From: Phycisphaerales bacterium
GTDB taxonomy: Bacteria; Planctomycetota; Phycisphaerae; UBA1845
Assembly: GCA_013140575.1 (NCBI GenBank)
Contig: JABFSN010000048.1
Coordinates: 1 to 63,597 of the forward strand
DNA: 63,597 bases
Direction of reading: 5' to 3'
Shown here: positions 9,365 to 16,775 of the stretch, piece by piece
Numbering within the stretch: position 1 is the stretch's first letter
How the letters are laid out: each line of letters begins with the position of its first letter
Notes under the pieces: model-generated
What the model saw: the letters and a program-made list of their open reading frames with translations, nothing else
Database searches by the model: none
Told to the model about the DNA's origin: nothing
Translations under genes and position numbers: made by a program

Positions 9365-10348
9365 CTACTGGGGGGATTGAGCGGAGACGGTGAGGCCGCA
9401 GGCGCGGCGGACGTCGTGCATGACGGACTGGGCGAGGGCGCGGGCGCGGCGGCCGGCGGTGGATAAGACGTCTTCGATGTAGTCGGGGTCGGCCGCCAAT
9501 GTCTGCCGGCGTTCGCGGGCGGATGCCATTGTCTGGTCGAACAATTCGGACAGACGCGTCTTGACCTGGCCGTAGCCCATGCCGCCGGCGCGGTAACGCC
9601 GGGCCCATTCTCGCGTTTCGTCATTAGCGGCGAGGAGGCGCAAGATTGCAAAGACGTTGCACTTGTCGGGGTCTTTCGGATCTTCGACGGGCGTGCTGTC
9701 GGTCTTGATGGCCATGATGCGTTTGCGGGCGGACTTGGGATCGTCGAAGAGATCAATGGTGTTGCCGTAGCTTTTGGACATCTTCTGCCCGTCGAGACCG
9801 GGGACGACGGCGGCGTCGTTGAGCTTGGGTTCGGGACGTACGAGCGCGTCGCAGTGGTAGGTGTTATTGAAATAGCCGGCGATGTCCTGGGTCATTTCGA
9901 TGTGCTGCACCTGGTCGCGGCCGACGGGGACGAGATTGGAACGGTAGATGAGGATGTCGGCGGCCATCAGGAGGGGGTAACAATAGAGACCCATGGTGGG
10001 GGTGATGCCGTGGGCGACTTTGTCTTTGTAGGAATGGGCGCGGTCGAGCAGGCCCTTGCCGGTGACGGTGGCGAGGATCCAGGTCAGTTCGGTCACTTCG
10101 GGGACGTCGGACTGGCGGAAGAGGAGCGCCTTGCCGGGGTCCAGACCGAGGGCGAGGTAGTCGAGGGCGACGTCGCGGGTCAGGTCGGCCAGTCGCTGGG
10201 GATCGTTGACCGTGGTCAGCGAATGGAGATTGGCGATGAAAAAGAGGCACTCGTGGTGGTTCTGCAACTCGATGTGCTGGCGGATGGCGCCCAGGTAGTT
10301 GCCGAGGTGCAGCTTGCCGCTGGGTTGGATGCCGGACAGAATGCGCAT
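9365..10348 (-). CDS. trpS: Tryptophan--tRNA ligase
   Basis: Class Ic aminoacyl-tRNA synthetase of 327 residues, a normal TrpRS length. It charges tRNA-Trp in the cytoplasm. The HIGH-type motif is SGIQPSGKLHLGNYLGA, the KMSKS loop is DGQKMSKSYGNTI, and the tryptophan pocket region includes GLYCYPLLMAADIL and GRDQVQHIEMTQDIA. The start at 10348 (MRILSGIQPSG) matches the family N-terminus; the longer frame upstream is repeat-derived. It is monocistronic, with about 290 bp of repeat-rich DNA on its 5' side. Confidence 0.97.
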   Translation of the reverse strand: MRILSGIQPSGKLHLGNYLGAIRQHIELQNHHECLFFIANLHSLTTVNDPQRLADLTRDVALDYLALGLDPGKALLFRQSDVPEVTELTWILATVTGKGLLDRAHSYKDKVAHGITPTMGLYCYPLLMAADILIYRSNLVPVGRDQVQHIEMTQDIAGYFNNTYHCDALVRPEPKLNDAAVVPGLDGQKMSKSYGNTIDLFDDPKSARKRIMAIKTDSTPVEDPKDPDKCNVFAILRLLAANDETREWARRYRAGGMGYGQVKTRLSELFDQTMASARERRQTLAADPDYIEDVLSTAGRRARALAQSVMHDVRRACGLTVSAQSPQ

Positions 10349-10417
10349 GATCCGAACGACCTCTGCCCAGTACGACAACGCTGCGAGTGCGTCCGCGGTC
10401 AGGGCGTCTTTCGCCCC

Positions 10418-10530
10418 GATGGGGCTAATTCTCACGACGCGGACGATTCCGGGGGTGTCGTCCGCTGTCGCGGGCTGCACGCCCGGCTATTGACTGTCGC
10501 CCCTTCGGGGCTGCGAAGGGGACCGTAGCA
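10418..10530. repeat. Composite repeat with GGCTATTGACTGTCG core, copy 1
   Basis: A 28-bp stretch at 10485-10512 starting GGCTATTGACTGTCGCCCC is identical to 42484-42511, and related in inverse orientation to 35853-35880. The surrounding bases form nested palindromes (CGTCCGCTGTCGCGG; GCCCCTTCGGGGC). Confidence 0.75.
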
Positions 10531-10641
10531 CCACCGTCCAACCAACGCCCGCCGCGCCTGGAATCGTGATGGCGTTGTGGCATGACGACGTTCCGTGATC
10601 GGTGCGGTGTTGTCAAGCGGGTTTCATTACGCACGTGAATG

Positions 10642-11286
10642 TCAGCGGGCGGGTCGTTTGATGAAGATGTCTCGGGGGTTGCCCGGCGGCGTGACGTCGC
10701 GAAAACCCGCTTGTTGGAACAGCGGCGCGACGCCGGTCCAGGCGAACGCGGCGGGTATGTCGCCGTCGCCGCCCGCCGATGGTCGTACGGGGTAGCCGTG
10801 GAGCGAGCGAGCGCCGCCGCGGCGAGCCACGTTGACGGCTTCCTTCAGCAGCGCGCCGGCGACGCCGTGGCGACGCCAGCCCGATCGAATGTAAAAACAG
10901 ACGACCGCCCACGTGGTTTCGTCCCATTCGACGCGAAGCGCCTTGGTGCGTTCCACGCGGGGGAAATCGGCGCGCGGTCCGACGCAGCACCAGCCGACGG
11001 GTTCGTCGGCGGCGAATGCCAGGCAGCCGTGGACGTTGCCGTTGGTCACCAATTTCTTGAACGATCGCTTGTTGGGCGCCCCCTTGCTCTCTTCCCACAG
11101 CTTGCCGCCGCGCGGAAGACGCCAGTACATGCACCAGCAGCCGCCGCAGGCCCCGTTGGGACCGAACAACCGTTCGATCACCGGCCAATCGTCGGACGTC
11201 AGCGGACGGGTGACGATGGGCGGCGTGGGCACGGAGGAACGTGATGTCGAGTCGGGTTTTGACCTTGGTGTTTTCACGGGCGTCAA
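10642..11286 (-). CDS. GNAT-family N-acetyltransferase
   Basis: A protein of about 200-214 residues with an acetyltransferase fold. The segment VVCFYIRSGWRRHGVAGALL contains the strand-4 and acetyl-CoA loop (RxxGxA). The N-terminal part has the pattern PNGACGGCWCMYWRLPRGG, a Cys- and Trp-rich feature of a GNAT subgroup often annotated near YoaP/YitI-like proteins. PLFQQAGFRDV near the end is the typical motif B. Substrate unknown. The start is uncertain: the longest frame opens with TTG at 11286, and a GTG at 11232 just before IVTRPL is an alternative; neither has a strong ribosome-binding site. It stands alone between repeats. Confidence 0.8.
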   Translation of the reverse strand: MTPVKTPRSKPDSTSRSSVPTPPIVTRPLTSDDWPVIERLFGPNGACGGCWCMYWRLPRGGKLWEESKGAPNKRSFKKLVTNGNVHGCLAFAADEPVGWCCVGPRADFPRVERTKALRVEWDETTWAVVCFYIRSGWRRHGVAGALLKEAVNVARRGGARSLHGYPVRPSAGGDGDIPAAFAWTGVAPLFQQAGFRDVTPPGNPRDIFIKRPAR

Positions 11287-11310
11287 TTCACGAGCATACC
11301 ATGGCCAGCG

Positions 11311-11925
11311 TCAGGCCGTGCGGAGGCGGGCCTCGAGCGTGGGCTTAAGCAGCCGAAATTGGGCGGCCATCTCACCGTCGGGGTAATTCACGAGGATGGC
11401 GTCTCCCGCTTGAATGGCGGACGCGTAATCGTGGGCGAAGACGGACTCGCGGAATAAGCGGCGTAGTGAATCGGGGTCGCGGCGGACGGTGGGCGCTCCG
11501 TCGTCGGCCGGGATTGCCGTGGCGTCCATGGCCGGTTCGTCGTGGTGCAGGCGGGGGAACCCCGCGGCGGCGGCGTTGGCGGCGATGATGGGCGAGGCGT
11601 CGTGCTCGGCGCTGGTGGGGATGAAGACCGTATCGGTCAGTTCCTGCAATAGCGATTCAGACGCATCGGCCCGCTGGCGCAGTGAATCAAGTTGTTCCAT
11701 TTGGGCGCCCACGACGCCGGCCAACTGCACGATGACGTGCATGCCCACGCCCATGCCGATGGACCCCAGCGCGATCCCGAAGCCGAGAAGGGCCTGAACG
11801 ATGTCGCCGCGAACGGCCGAATACCAGACGTAGGCCAGGCCCAGAAATGCGTACGCGCCGAAAAAGACATAGGTGGCGATGGCGGCGTGGTGCAGCCACC
11901 GGCGTGAGATGCCGCGTTCGAACAT
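11311..11925 (-). CDS. Membrane protein with two TM helices and a soluble C-terminal domain, function unknown
   Basis: A 204-residue protein. Two hydrophobic helices lie near residues 12-35 (IATYVFFGAYAFLGLAYVWY) and 40-68 (IVQALLGFGIALGSIGMGVG). A short coiled-coil-like stretch follows (MEQLDSLRQRADASESLLQEL). The C-terminal part has a possible TPR-like helix pair, LFRESVFAHDYASAIQAGD and ILVNYPDGEMAAQFRLLKP. I do not recognise a family. The start at 11925 has GGAGGG at suitable distance. The gene lies just 25 bp downstream of the GNAT start region in the opposite sense of transcription order, so it may be read first in a short two-gene unit. Confidence 0.65.
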   Translation of the reverse strand: MFERGISRRWLHHAAIATYVFFGAYAFLGLAYVWYSAVRGDIVQALLGFGIALGSIGMGVGMHVIVQLAGVVGAQMEQLDSLRQRADASESLLQELTDTVFIPTSAEHDASPIIAANAAAAGFPRLHHDEPAMDATAIPADDGAPTVRRDPDSLRRLFRESVFAHDYASAIQAGDAILVNYPDGEMAAQFRLLKPTLEARLRTA

Positions 11926-11962
11926 GGGATGATCCCCTCCGTGTCGTGCGTGTTCAGCACTT

Positions 11963-12095
11963 CTGCCGGCGGCTCCTCCGCCCCTGCCGGGGCGGGAATT
12001 CGTGCGGGACGGAATCCACGGGTTGCGCGATGCGGCGCATCGCTCCACCCGTGGCTACCGTCCGCCGCCCCTACAGGGGCGGAAGAACAGCACGG
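11963..12095. repeat. Composite palindromic repeat, GGGGCGG module
   Basis: Contains CCGCCCCTGCCGGGGCGG and CCGCCCCTACAGGGGCGG at the ends and a central CCACGGGTTGC...CCACCCGTGG. An inverted homologue with the same order lies at 36832-36945 (CGTGGAGCGAGGCGC and AACCCGTGG). It fills the gap between the manA stop and the upstream membrane protein gene. Confidence 0.65.
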
Positions 12096-12139
12096 CGCAA
12101 GCCTTCGCTAAACATCAACTCCGCTCCATTCCCTGCGTT

Positions 12140-13243
12140 TCAGTCACTGCGCGTTCGCCCGGCACTGTCCGGGAGATTGAGCGAAACAAATCCACGATCT
12201 TCCGGCTGGTTGAGTGCCGCCCGATCGGGCCGCTCAAAATGCTTCAAGTCGCTTTCAATCGGGATGGTCACTTCCAGCCATTCGCAGACGGCGTCCGTTT
12301 TCAATCGGGCGTCACCCAGACCGGCCGGAATCAGGACCGTATCGCCCCGTTGGAACACAAGCGATTCACCGCGACCGTACAGGATTTCGGCACGGCCGGA
12401 CAGGGCCATCCAGACCAGCATTTCGCCGGTGGGAATGGTCTGCTCGACGCCCTCGACCATGCGGACGCGTTCGATGACGAACGAATCGCATCGGACCAGG
12501 CTGGTGACGGCGGTCCAGACGCTGCCCACGTGCGACCGGGGCTGCTCGGGCGGTTGGGCCGGTCCGAATTGGATGCACTGGAGCGCGTCGTCGATGTGCA
12601 GCGTGCGACCCTTGCCGGTGGATGGATCGATGCGGTCCCAATCGTACACGCGGTAGGTGATGTCGGACGGCGTCTGGATTTCAGCCACCACGACGCCGGC
12701 GCCCAACGCGTGCACCGTTCCGCTGGGCAGGTAGTAGCATGCGCCCGGTTTGACCGGTACGCGGCGCAAGGTCGACGCGACTGTGCCGGATGCGATGGCG
12801 TCGACGAATCGCGCGCGGGTGACGCCGTCCGCCAGCCCGTGATAGATGACGCCGTCCGGCTCCGTGTGCAACACGTACCAAGCCTCGTTCTTGACGCGAA
12901 CGTCGCCGCCGAGCCTGTCGGCCATGGCTTGATCGGGGTGGACCTGGACGCTTAATGTTTCCTGGGCGTCGAGGAACTTGATCAACAGCGGGAATCGGCC
13001 GCCGAAGAGTTGGGCCGAACCGAGCAGGTCGCGACCCCATTCATGAACCAGGCGGCTGAGCGGCCAGCCCCGCGCGGGGCCGTCGCGGACGGCGGATTGG
13101 TCGTTTTCGAGGTCGGCGAGTTCCCAGGATTCGCCGATGGGCTCGTCGGGCGGCAGGCGTTTGCCGGCGAGCGATTCAAGGCGCCGGCCGCCCCAGATTT
13201 TGGGTTTGTAGATGGGATCGAAAACGAGCGGGCAGACATTCAC
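12140..13243 (-). CDS. manA: Mannose-6-phosphate isomerase, class I (type I PMI cupin)
   Basis: Interconverts fructose-6-phosphate and mannose-6-phosphate, feeding mannosylated glycans. The opening PLVFDPIYKPKIWGGRRL and the zinc-binding cupin elements LSVQVHPDQ, KNEAWYVL and PSGTVHALGAGVVVAEIQ are typical of the shorter bacterial PMI class; DITYRVYDWDR is the conserved active-site segment. A second cupin half near the C-terminus (ILYGRGESLVFQRGDTVLIP) is complete. The start chosen is a GTG at 13243 preceded by GGAG at 8 bases; an ATG at 13291 without a ribosome-binding site would add 16 residues. Monocistronic. Confidence 0.92.
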   Translation of the reverse strand: MNVCPLVFDPIYKPKIWGGRRLESLAGKRLPPDEPIGESWELADLENDQSAVRDGPARGWPLSRLVHEWGRDLLGSAQLFGGRFPLLIKFLDAQETLSVQVHPDQAMADRLGGDVRVKNEAWYVLHTEPDGVIYHGLADGVTRARFVDAIASGTVASTLRRVPVKPGACYYLPSGTVHALGAGVVVAEIQTPSDITYRVYDWDRIDPSTGKGRTLHIDDALQCIQFGPAQPPEQPRSHVGSVWTAVTSLVRCDSFVIERVRMVEGVEQTIPTGEMLVWMALSGRAEILYGRGESLVFQRGDTVLIPAGLGDARLKTDAVCEWLEVTIPIESDLKHFERPDRAALNQPEDRGFVSLNLPDSAGRTRSD

Positions 13244-13551
13244 GGCGTTGACTCCGTTCAGCGCGGCACGATCGTAGACGAGATGCGGCATCGCGGCAAT
13301 GGCGACGGGATCGCCGTGCTTGTGTGATCCGTCATCGGGAAATACATTACCCGCGCGTGTTCGATGAAGTGCAGCGCCGCCGCGCATCAGAACCCCGGAC
13401 GCGAGTCCGGGGGTACACGGGAATGATGATCGCCCGCCCGGAACACGGGTGTCGCGTTCGCGATATGGACGCCGCGGCGGCCCGCCACTGGCGTGGCGGG
13501 TTCTGATCAGAACTGCCGCTGATTGAGCTCAATAGACGGGGATCGATCCAA
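13244..13551. other. Gap with small palindromes, no gene seen
   Basis: 308 bp between divergent manA and the tRNA-binding gene, so promoters for both must lie here. It contains GGACGCGAGTCCGG and CGCCACTGGCGTGGCG palindromes. I cannot point to a convincing promoter hexamer pair. Confidence 0.45.
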
Positions 13552-13905
13552 ATGACCACACCGCCGAATCAGCCCGCGACCATCACGTTTGACGATTTCA
13601 CAAGGGTCCAGCTTCGCGTGGGACGGGTCGTCGAGGCGGGCGACCATCCCAACGCCGACAAGCTGCTGGTGCTGAAGGTGGACCTCGGCGACGAGCAACG
13701 CACCATTTGCGCGGGGATTAAGGGGCACTACACGCCCGATCAACTCGTCGGGCGGAACATCATCGTCGTGGCCAACCTTGCCCCGCGAATGATGCGGGGG
13801 GTTGAAAGCCAGGGGATGCTTCTGGCGGCGAGCAATTCCGATCATTCGCGGGTGATCGTACTGACAACGGCCGAGTCCATTGAACCTGGCAGCCGGGTGT
13901 CGTAG
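13552..13905 (+). CDS. tRNA-binding (EMAP/CsaA-like, MetRS C-terminal) domain protein
   Basis: A 117-residue single OB-fold protein of the tRNA-binding domain family. The hallmark is RVGRVVEAGDHPNADKLLVLKVDLG, quoted in pieces as RVGRVVEAGDHPNADKLL and KVDLG, followed by the central ICAGIKGHYTPDQLVGRNIIVVANL, of which AGIKGHY and NLAPRMMRGVESQGMLLAA are diagnostic. This domain occurs at the C-terminus of bacterial methionyl-tRNA synthetases and as free CsaA/Trbp111 proteins that bind tRNA or act as export chaperones. Here it is free-standing. It may supply the tRNA-binding domain to a MetRS that lacks it, which cannot be checked within this window. Confidence 0.9.
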   Translation: MTTPPNQPATITFDDFTRVQLRVGRVVEAGDHPNADKLLVLKVDLGDEQRTICAGIKGHYTPDQLVGRNIIVVANLAPRMMRGVESQGMLLAASNSDHSRVIVLTTAESIEPGSRVS

Positions 13906-13930
13906 GCACGGGAAACGACAGGGACGGGGC

Positions 13931-13958
13931 CACGGGCAAGCGGGTACGCTTGCCCGTG
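13931..13958. repeat. Perfectly palindromic repeat CACGGGCAAGCG...CGCTTGCCCGTG, copy 1
   Basis: CACGGGCAAGCG and CGCTTGCCCGTG arms with a 4-base centre. Copy 2 at 42311-42338 differs by one base. Sits between the tRNA-binding gene and the rhomboid gene, where it could also form a terminator-like hairpin. Confidence 0.75.
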
Positions 13959-14007
13959 CCACCCGAAACCAAGGCGCGTGGGACCACAAATGCGCGCGCG
14001 GGATTAT

Positions 14008-14916
14008 TCACAAAAAATCGGGATCGTCGGCGCGCTGGCGGGCGGTGGCGTCGGCGAGGGCGCGGCGTTCGGCGTCGGACAGCGAATGAATGCCGCGGGC
14101 GTGAACCTTGGCGAGTATTCGATCGATGGTCTCCGTGTCGGAGCGGCGCTGAGCCATACGCTCGCGGTGGGCGGGTGAGCGGCGCGGATCGTCGCGGCGG
14201 CCGGGGGCGAACCGGGAAAACAGGCGCGAGGCGCTGTTGGTCCACCAGCGGTCGCCCTTGAGCGCGAACCAGACGCCGAAGACCAGTCCGGCCAGGTGAC
14301 AGGCGTCGCCGCCGGCGTTTTCTCCGCGTTGCCATAGATTCAGTACGTACATCCCGGCGAGAATGGCGGCCAGCGTGCGCAAGCGCATGGGAAACAGCAT
14401 CCAGACGTAGACTTCCGCGTGGGGGAACAGGACGGCCGCGGCGCCCAGAACGCCGAGAATGCATCCGGACGCGCCCACTGCGGGGGCCGAGGCGAGCCAG
14501 CCCTTCATCACGAGGGCCATGAAAAACAGGCTGCCGAGGAAGCCGGCGAGCGTGTAGACGATGAAGAACTTGCGGGGTCCCCAAACGCGCTCCAACGGCG
14601 GGCCGAGAAAATACAAGGCCAACATGTTCATGAACAAATGCGTCGTGCCCCCGTGCAGATACTGGCTGGTGAGCAGCCGCCAGACCTGTCCGTGCAGGAC
14701 GTACTCGACCCACATCGAACCCCATAGCGACAAGGGGCCCCGGAGATAGGCGTGACCGGGGCCGGCGAGAAACGCATCCGCAAGGAACACGGCGACGTTG
14801 ATCCAAATGAGCGTGACGGCCACCGGTCGCGTGCCGCCACTGCCGAACAGGGCTCTGCGCCAGGGGCGCGGCGCGGGCGACGGGCCGCGGGCGTAGTCGC
14901 GGTCGTACCAGGTCAT
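14008..14916 (-). CDS. Rhomboid-family intramembrane serine protease
   Basis: Cleaves transmembrane substrates within the membrane. The catalytic serine is in VGASGCILGVLGA (GxSG), the catalytic histidine in DACHLAGLVFG, and the conserved LHGGTTHLFMNMLAL stretch gives the His/Asn side of the active site. About six hydrophobic helices can be drawn. The last 60 residues (TIDRILAKVHARGIHSLSDAERRAL) form a cytosolic tail often found in planctomycete rhomboids. The start at 14916 (MTWYDRDY) is overlapped by the stop of the upstream NUDIX gene (ATGA), so the two are translationally coupled. Confidence 0.92.
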   Translation of the reverse strand: MTWYDRDYARGPSPAPRPWRRALFGSGGTRPVAVTLIWINVAVFLADAFLAGPGHAYLRGPLSLWGSMWVEYVLHGQVWRLLTSQYLHGGTTHLFMNMLALYFLGPPLERVWGPRKFFIVYTLAGFLGSLFFMALVMKGWLASAPAVGASGCILGVLGAAAVLFPHAEVYVWMLFPMRLRTLAAILAGMYVLNLWQRGENAGGDACHLAGLVFGVWFALKGDRWWTNSASRLFSRFAPGRRDDPRRSPAHRERMAQRRSDTETIDRILAKVHARGIHSLSDAERRALADATARQRADDPDFL

Positions 14917-15467
14917 GGTCGCGCGTCCGAAGTGAGGAACCAAGCGGCGAGCGCGGCGATGGACTTGGCGTCGCGAATCGTGCCATCGACGACGGCGCGG
15001 CGGGCGCGCTCGACGGGCAGGATTTCGACGCGGATTTGTTCGTCGGCTTCGAGACGTTGACGGCGGAGTTCCATGTCGCGGGCGACGAAAATGTGCATCA
15101 GTTCCGTGCAGAAACCGGGCGAGGCGTAAAACTGGATGAACGGTTCGATCGTCGCGGCAACGTAGCCGGTTTCCTCCTCGAGTTCGCGGGCGGCGGCCTG
15201 AATGGGCGGTTCGGGGGGCGCCAAGGTGCCGGCGGGCAGTTCGAGCAGTTCGCCGCCGGCGGCGATGCGGAAATTGTGGACCATGACGATGCCGTCGTCG
15301 ATGACGGGGATAATAACCACGGCGCCGGGATGGACGACGACGTCGCGTTGGATGGTTCGACCGTCGCGGAGCGCGTAGGTGCGGCGTTCAACGTCAAAAA
15401 TCTTCGTGGAGAGAAGCGTTTCGCCGGTTCCGGCGCGTGGAGGCCGGTGTTCGTGTAAATGTGTCAT
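14913..15467 (-). CDS. NUDIX hydrolase, ADP-ribose pyrophosphatase-like
   Basis: A 184-residue protein with an almost canonical Nudix box: GTLAPPEPPIQAAARELEEE TGY, where RELEEETG carries the REXXEE metal-binding residues. The strand just before it, AAGGELLELPAG, and the region FYASPGFCTELMHIFVARDM match ADP-ribose/ADP-sugar pyrophosphatases, in which a short insertion after the box selects the substrate. It is first in a two-gene unit with the rhomboid gene and overlaps it by 4 bp. It diverges from dxr, with about 150 bp between for both promoters. Confidence 0.9.
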   Translation of the reverse strand: MTHLHEHRPPRAGTGETLLSTKIFDVERRTYALRDGRTIQRDVVVHPGAVVIIPVIDDGIVMVHNFRIAAGGELLELPAGTLAPPEPPIQAAARELEEETGYVAATIEPFIQFYASPGFCTELMHIFVARDMELRRQRLEADEQIRVEILPVERARRAVVDGTIRDAKSIAALAAWFLTSDARP

Positions 15468-15620
15468 TGCACCATTCCCGCCCGCACGATTGTAGATGGC
15501 GTGCGGCGCCGTCGCAAACGCACCGCATCCCGGTTCGAGGTTGTCGCCGGGAGTTAATACGCCTACGATAGCCCGACGGTGCGGTACTTGCCGGGCGGTC
15601 CGTTTTAGGCGCGTCTCCCC

Positions 15621-16775
15621 ATGAAACGTCAGCGCGTGGTGATTCTGGGTTCGACCGGGTCCATCGGGCGAAGCGCCCTGGAAGTGCTCGCGCCCATGCG
15701 CGAGGAGTACAACGTTGTCGGGCTGGCCGGCGGATCGCGCTGGGAACGTCTCGCGGCGCAGGCGATGGAATACCATCCGGAAGTGCTGGCCATGACCGAT
15801 GCGACGGCCGGGAAACGCCTGGCCACGGAAATGGGCCGGCGGTTCCGAGTGCTGACCGGTCACGACGCGATGTACCAACTTGTCGATTTGTGCGATTTCG
15901 ATTGCGTGATCGTCGGAGTGGTGGGGAGCATCGTGCTGCCGGCCACGGTGCGGGCGGTGGAACGCGGAAAGCGCCTGGCGATTGCCAACAAGGAATGCAT
16001 GGTGGTGGCCGGTTCGATTCTGGCGCCGCTGGCCACGGAAACCGGCGCCGAGATCATTCCGGTGGACAGCGAGCATTCGGCCGTTTTCCAAGCCATGCAC
16101 GCGGGGCGGACGTGCGACGTGCGGCGGGTGATTCTGACGGCATCGGGCGGGCCGTTTCGGACGTGGAGCAGGGAACAGATGTCGGCGGCGACGCTGGAGG
16201 ACGCACTGCGGCATCCGACGTGGCAGATGGGTCCGAAAATCACGATCGACTCGGCCACGATGATGAACAAGGCCTTGGAAATCGTCGAGGCGCGGTGGTT
16301 GTTCGGTCTGGCGCACGATCAGATTGACGTGGTGGTGCATCCGGAGTCGATCGTCCATTCGATGGTCGAGTTTTACGATGGTTCGGTGATGGCGCAGTTG
16401 GGGACGCCGGACATGCGAACGCCGATTCAATATGCGTTGACCTATCCGGCGCGATTGAAATGCCCGTCGGCGCGGCTGGATTTGACGGCCGCGCGGACGT
16501 TGCATTTCGAGGCGCCCGATGCGGAACGATTTCCGGCGCTGCGGCTGGGGCATCTGGTCGCGGAGCGCGGCGGGACGGCCGGGGCGGTGGTGAACGCGGC
16601 CAACGAATCGGCGGTTCAGTTGTTCCGCGATGGATTGATTCGGTTTTCGGAGATCGTGCCGTCGGTGGAGGGCGTGCTGGAGCGGCATGAATTCGTGGGT
16701 GAGCCCGGTTTGGAGGATTTGATGCGCGCGGACGCGTGGGCCCGGGAGGAGGTGTTGCGATGCACGGCTTGTTAG
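15621..16775 (+). CDS. dxr: 1-deoxy-D-xylulose 5-phosphate reductoisomerase
   Basis: Second enzyme of the MEP isoprenoid pathway, converting DXP to MEP with NADPH. The N-terminal nucleotide-binding motif is VVILGSTGSIGRSALEVL. Catalytic and metal residues lie in IANKECMVVAG, IIPVDSEHSAVFQ and ILTASGGPFR; the stretch TIDSATMMNKALEIVEA and the substrate loop VVHPESIVHSMVEFYDGS are diagnostic. The 384-residue length is normal. The 3' end overlaps the following protease gene by 16 bp, a common dxr-rseP order in bacteria, which suggests joint expression of isoprenoid and envelope functions. Confidence 0.97.
   Translation: MKRQRVVILGSTGSIGRSALEVLAPMREEYNVVGLAGGSRWERLAAQAMEYHPEVLAMTDATAGKRLATEMGRRFRVLTGHDAMYQLVDLCDFDCVIVGVVGSIVLPATVRAVERGKRLAIANKECMVVAGSILAPLATETGAEIIPVDSEHSAVFQAMHAGRTCDVRRVILTASGGPFRTWSREQMSAATLEDALRHPTWQMGPKITIDSATMMNKALEIVEARWLFGLAHDQIDVVVHPESIVHSMVEFYDGSVMAQLGTPDMRTPIQYALTYPARLKCPSARLDLTAARTLHFEAPDAERFPALRLGHLVAERGGTAGAVVNAANESAVQLFRDGLIRFSEIVPSVEGVLERHEFVGEPGLEDLMRADAWAREEVLRCTAC

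Noticed and set aside
14913-16688. 591-residue minus-strand frame covering NUDIX and dxr
   Set aside because: Only the part up to 15467 is NUDIX; the rest is antisense to dxr.
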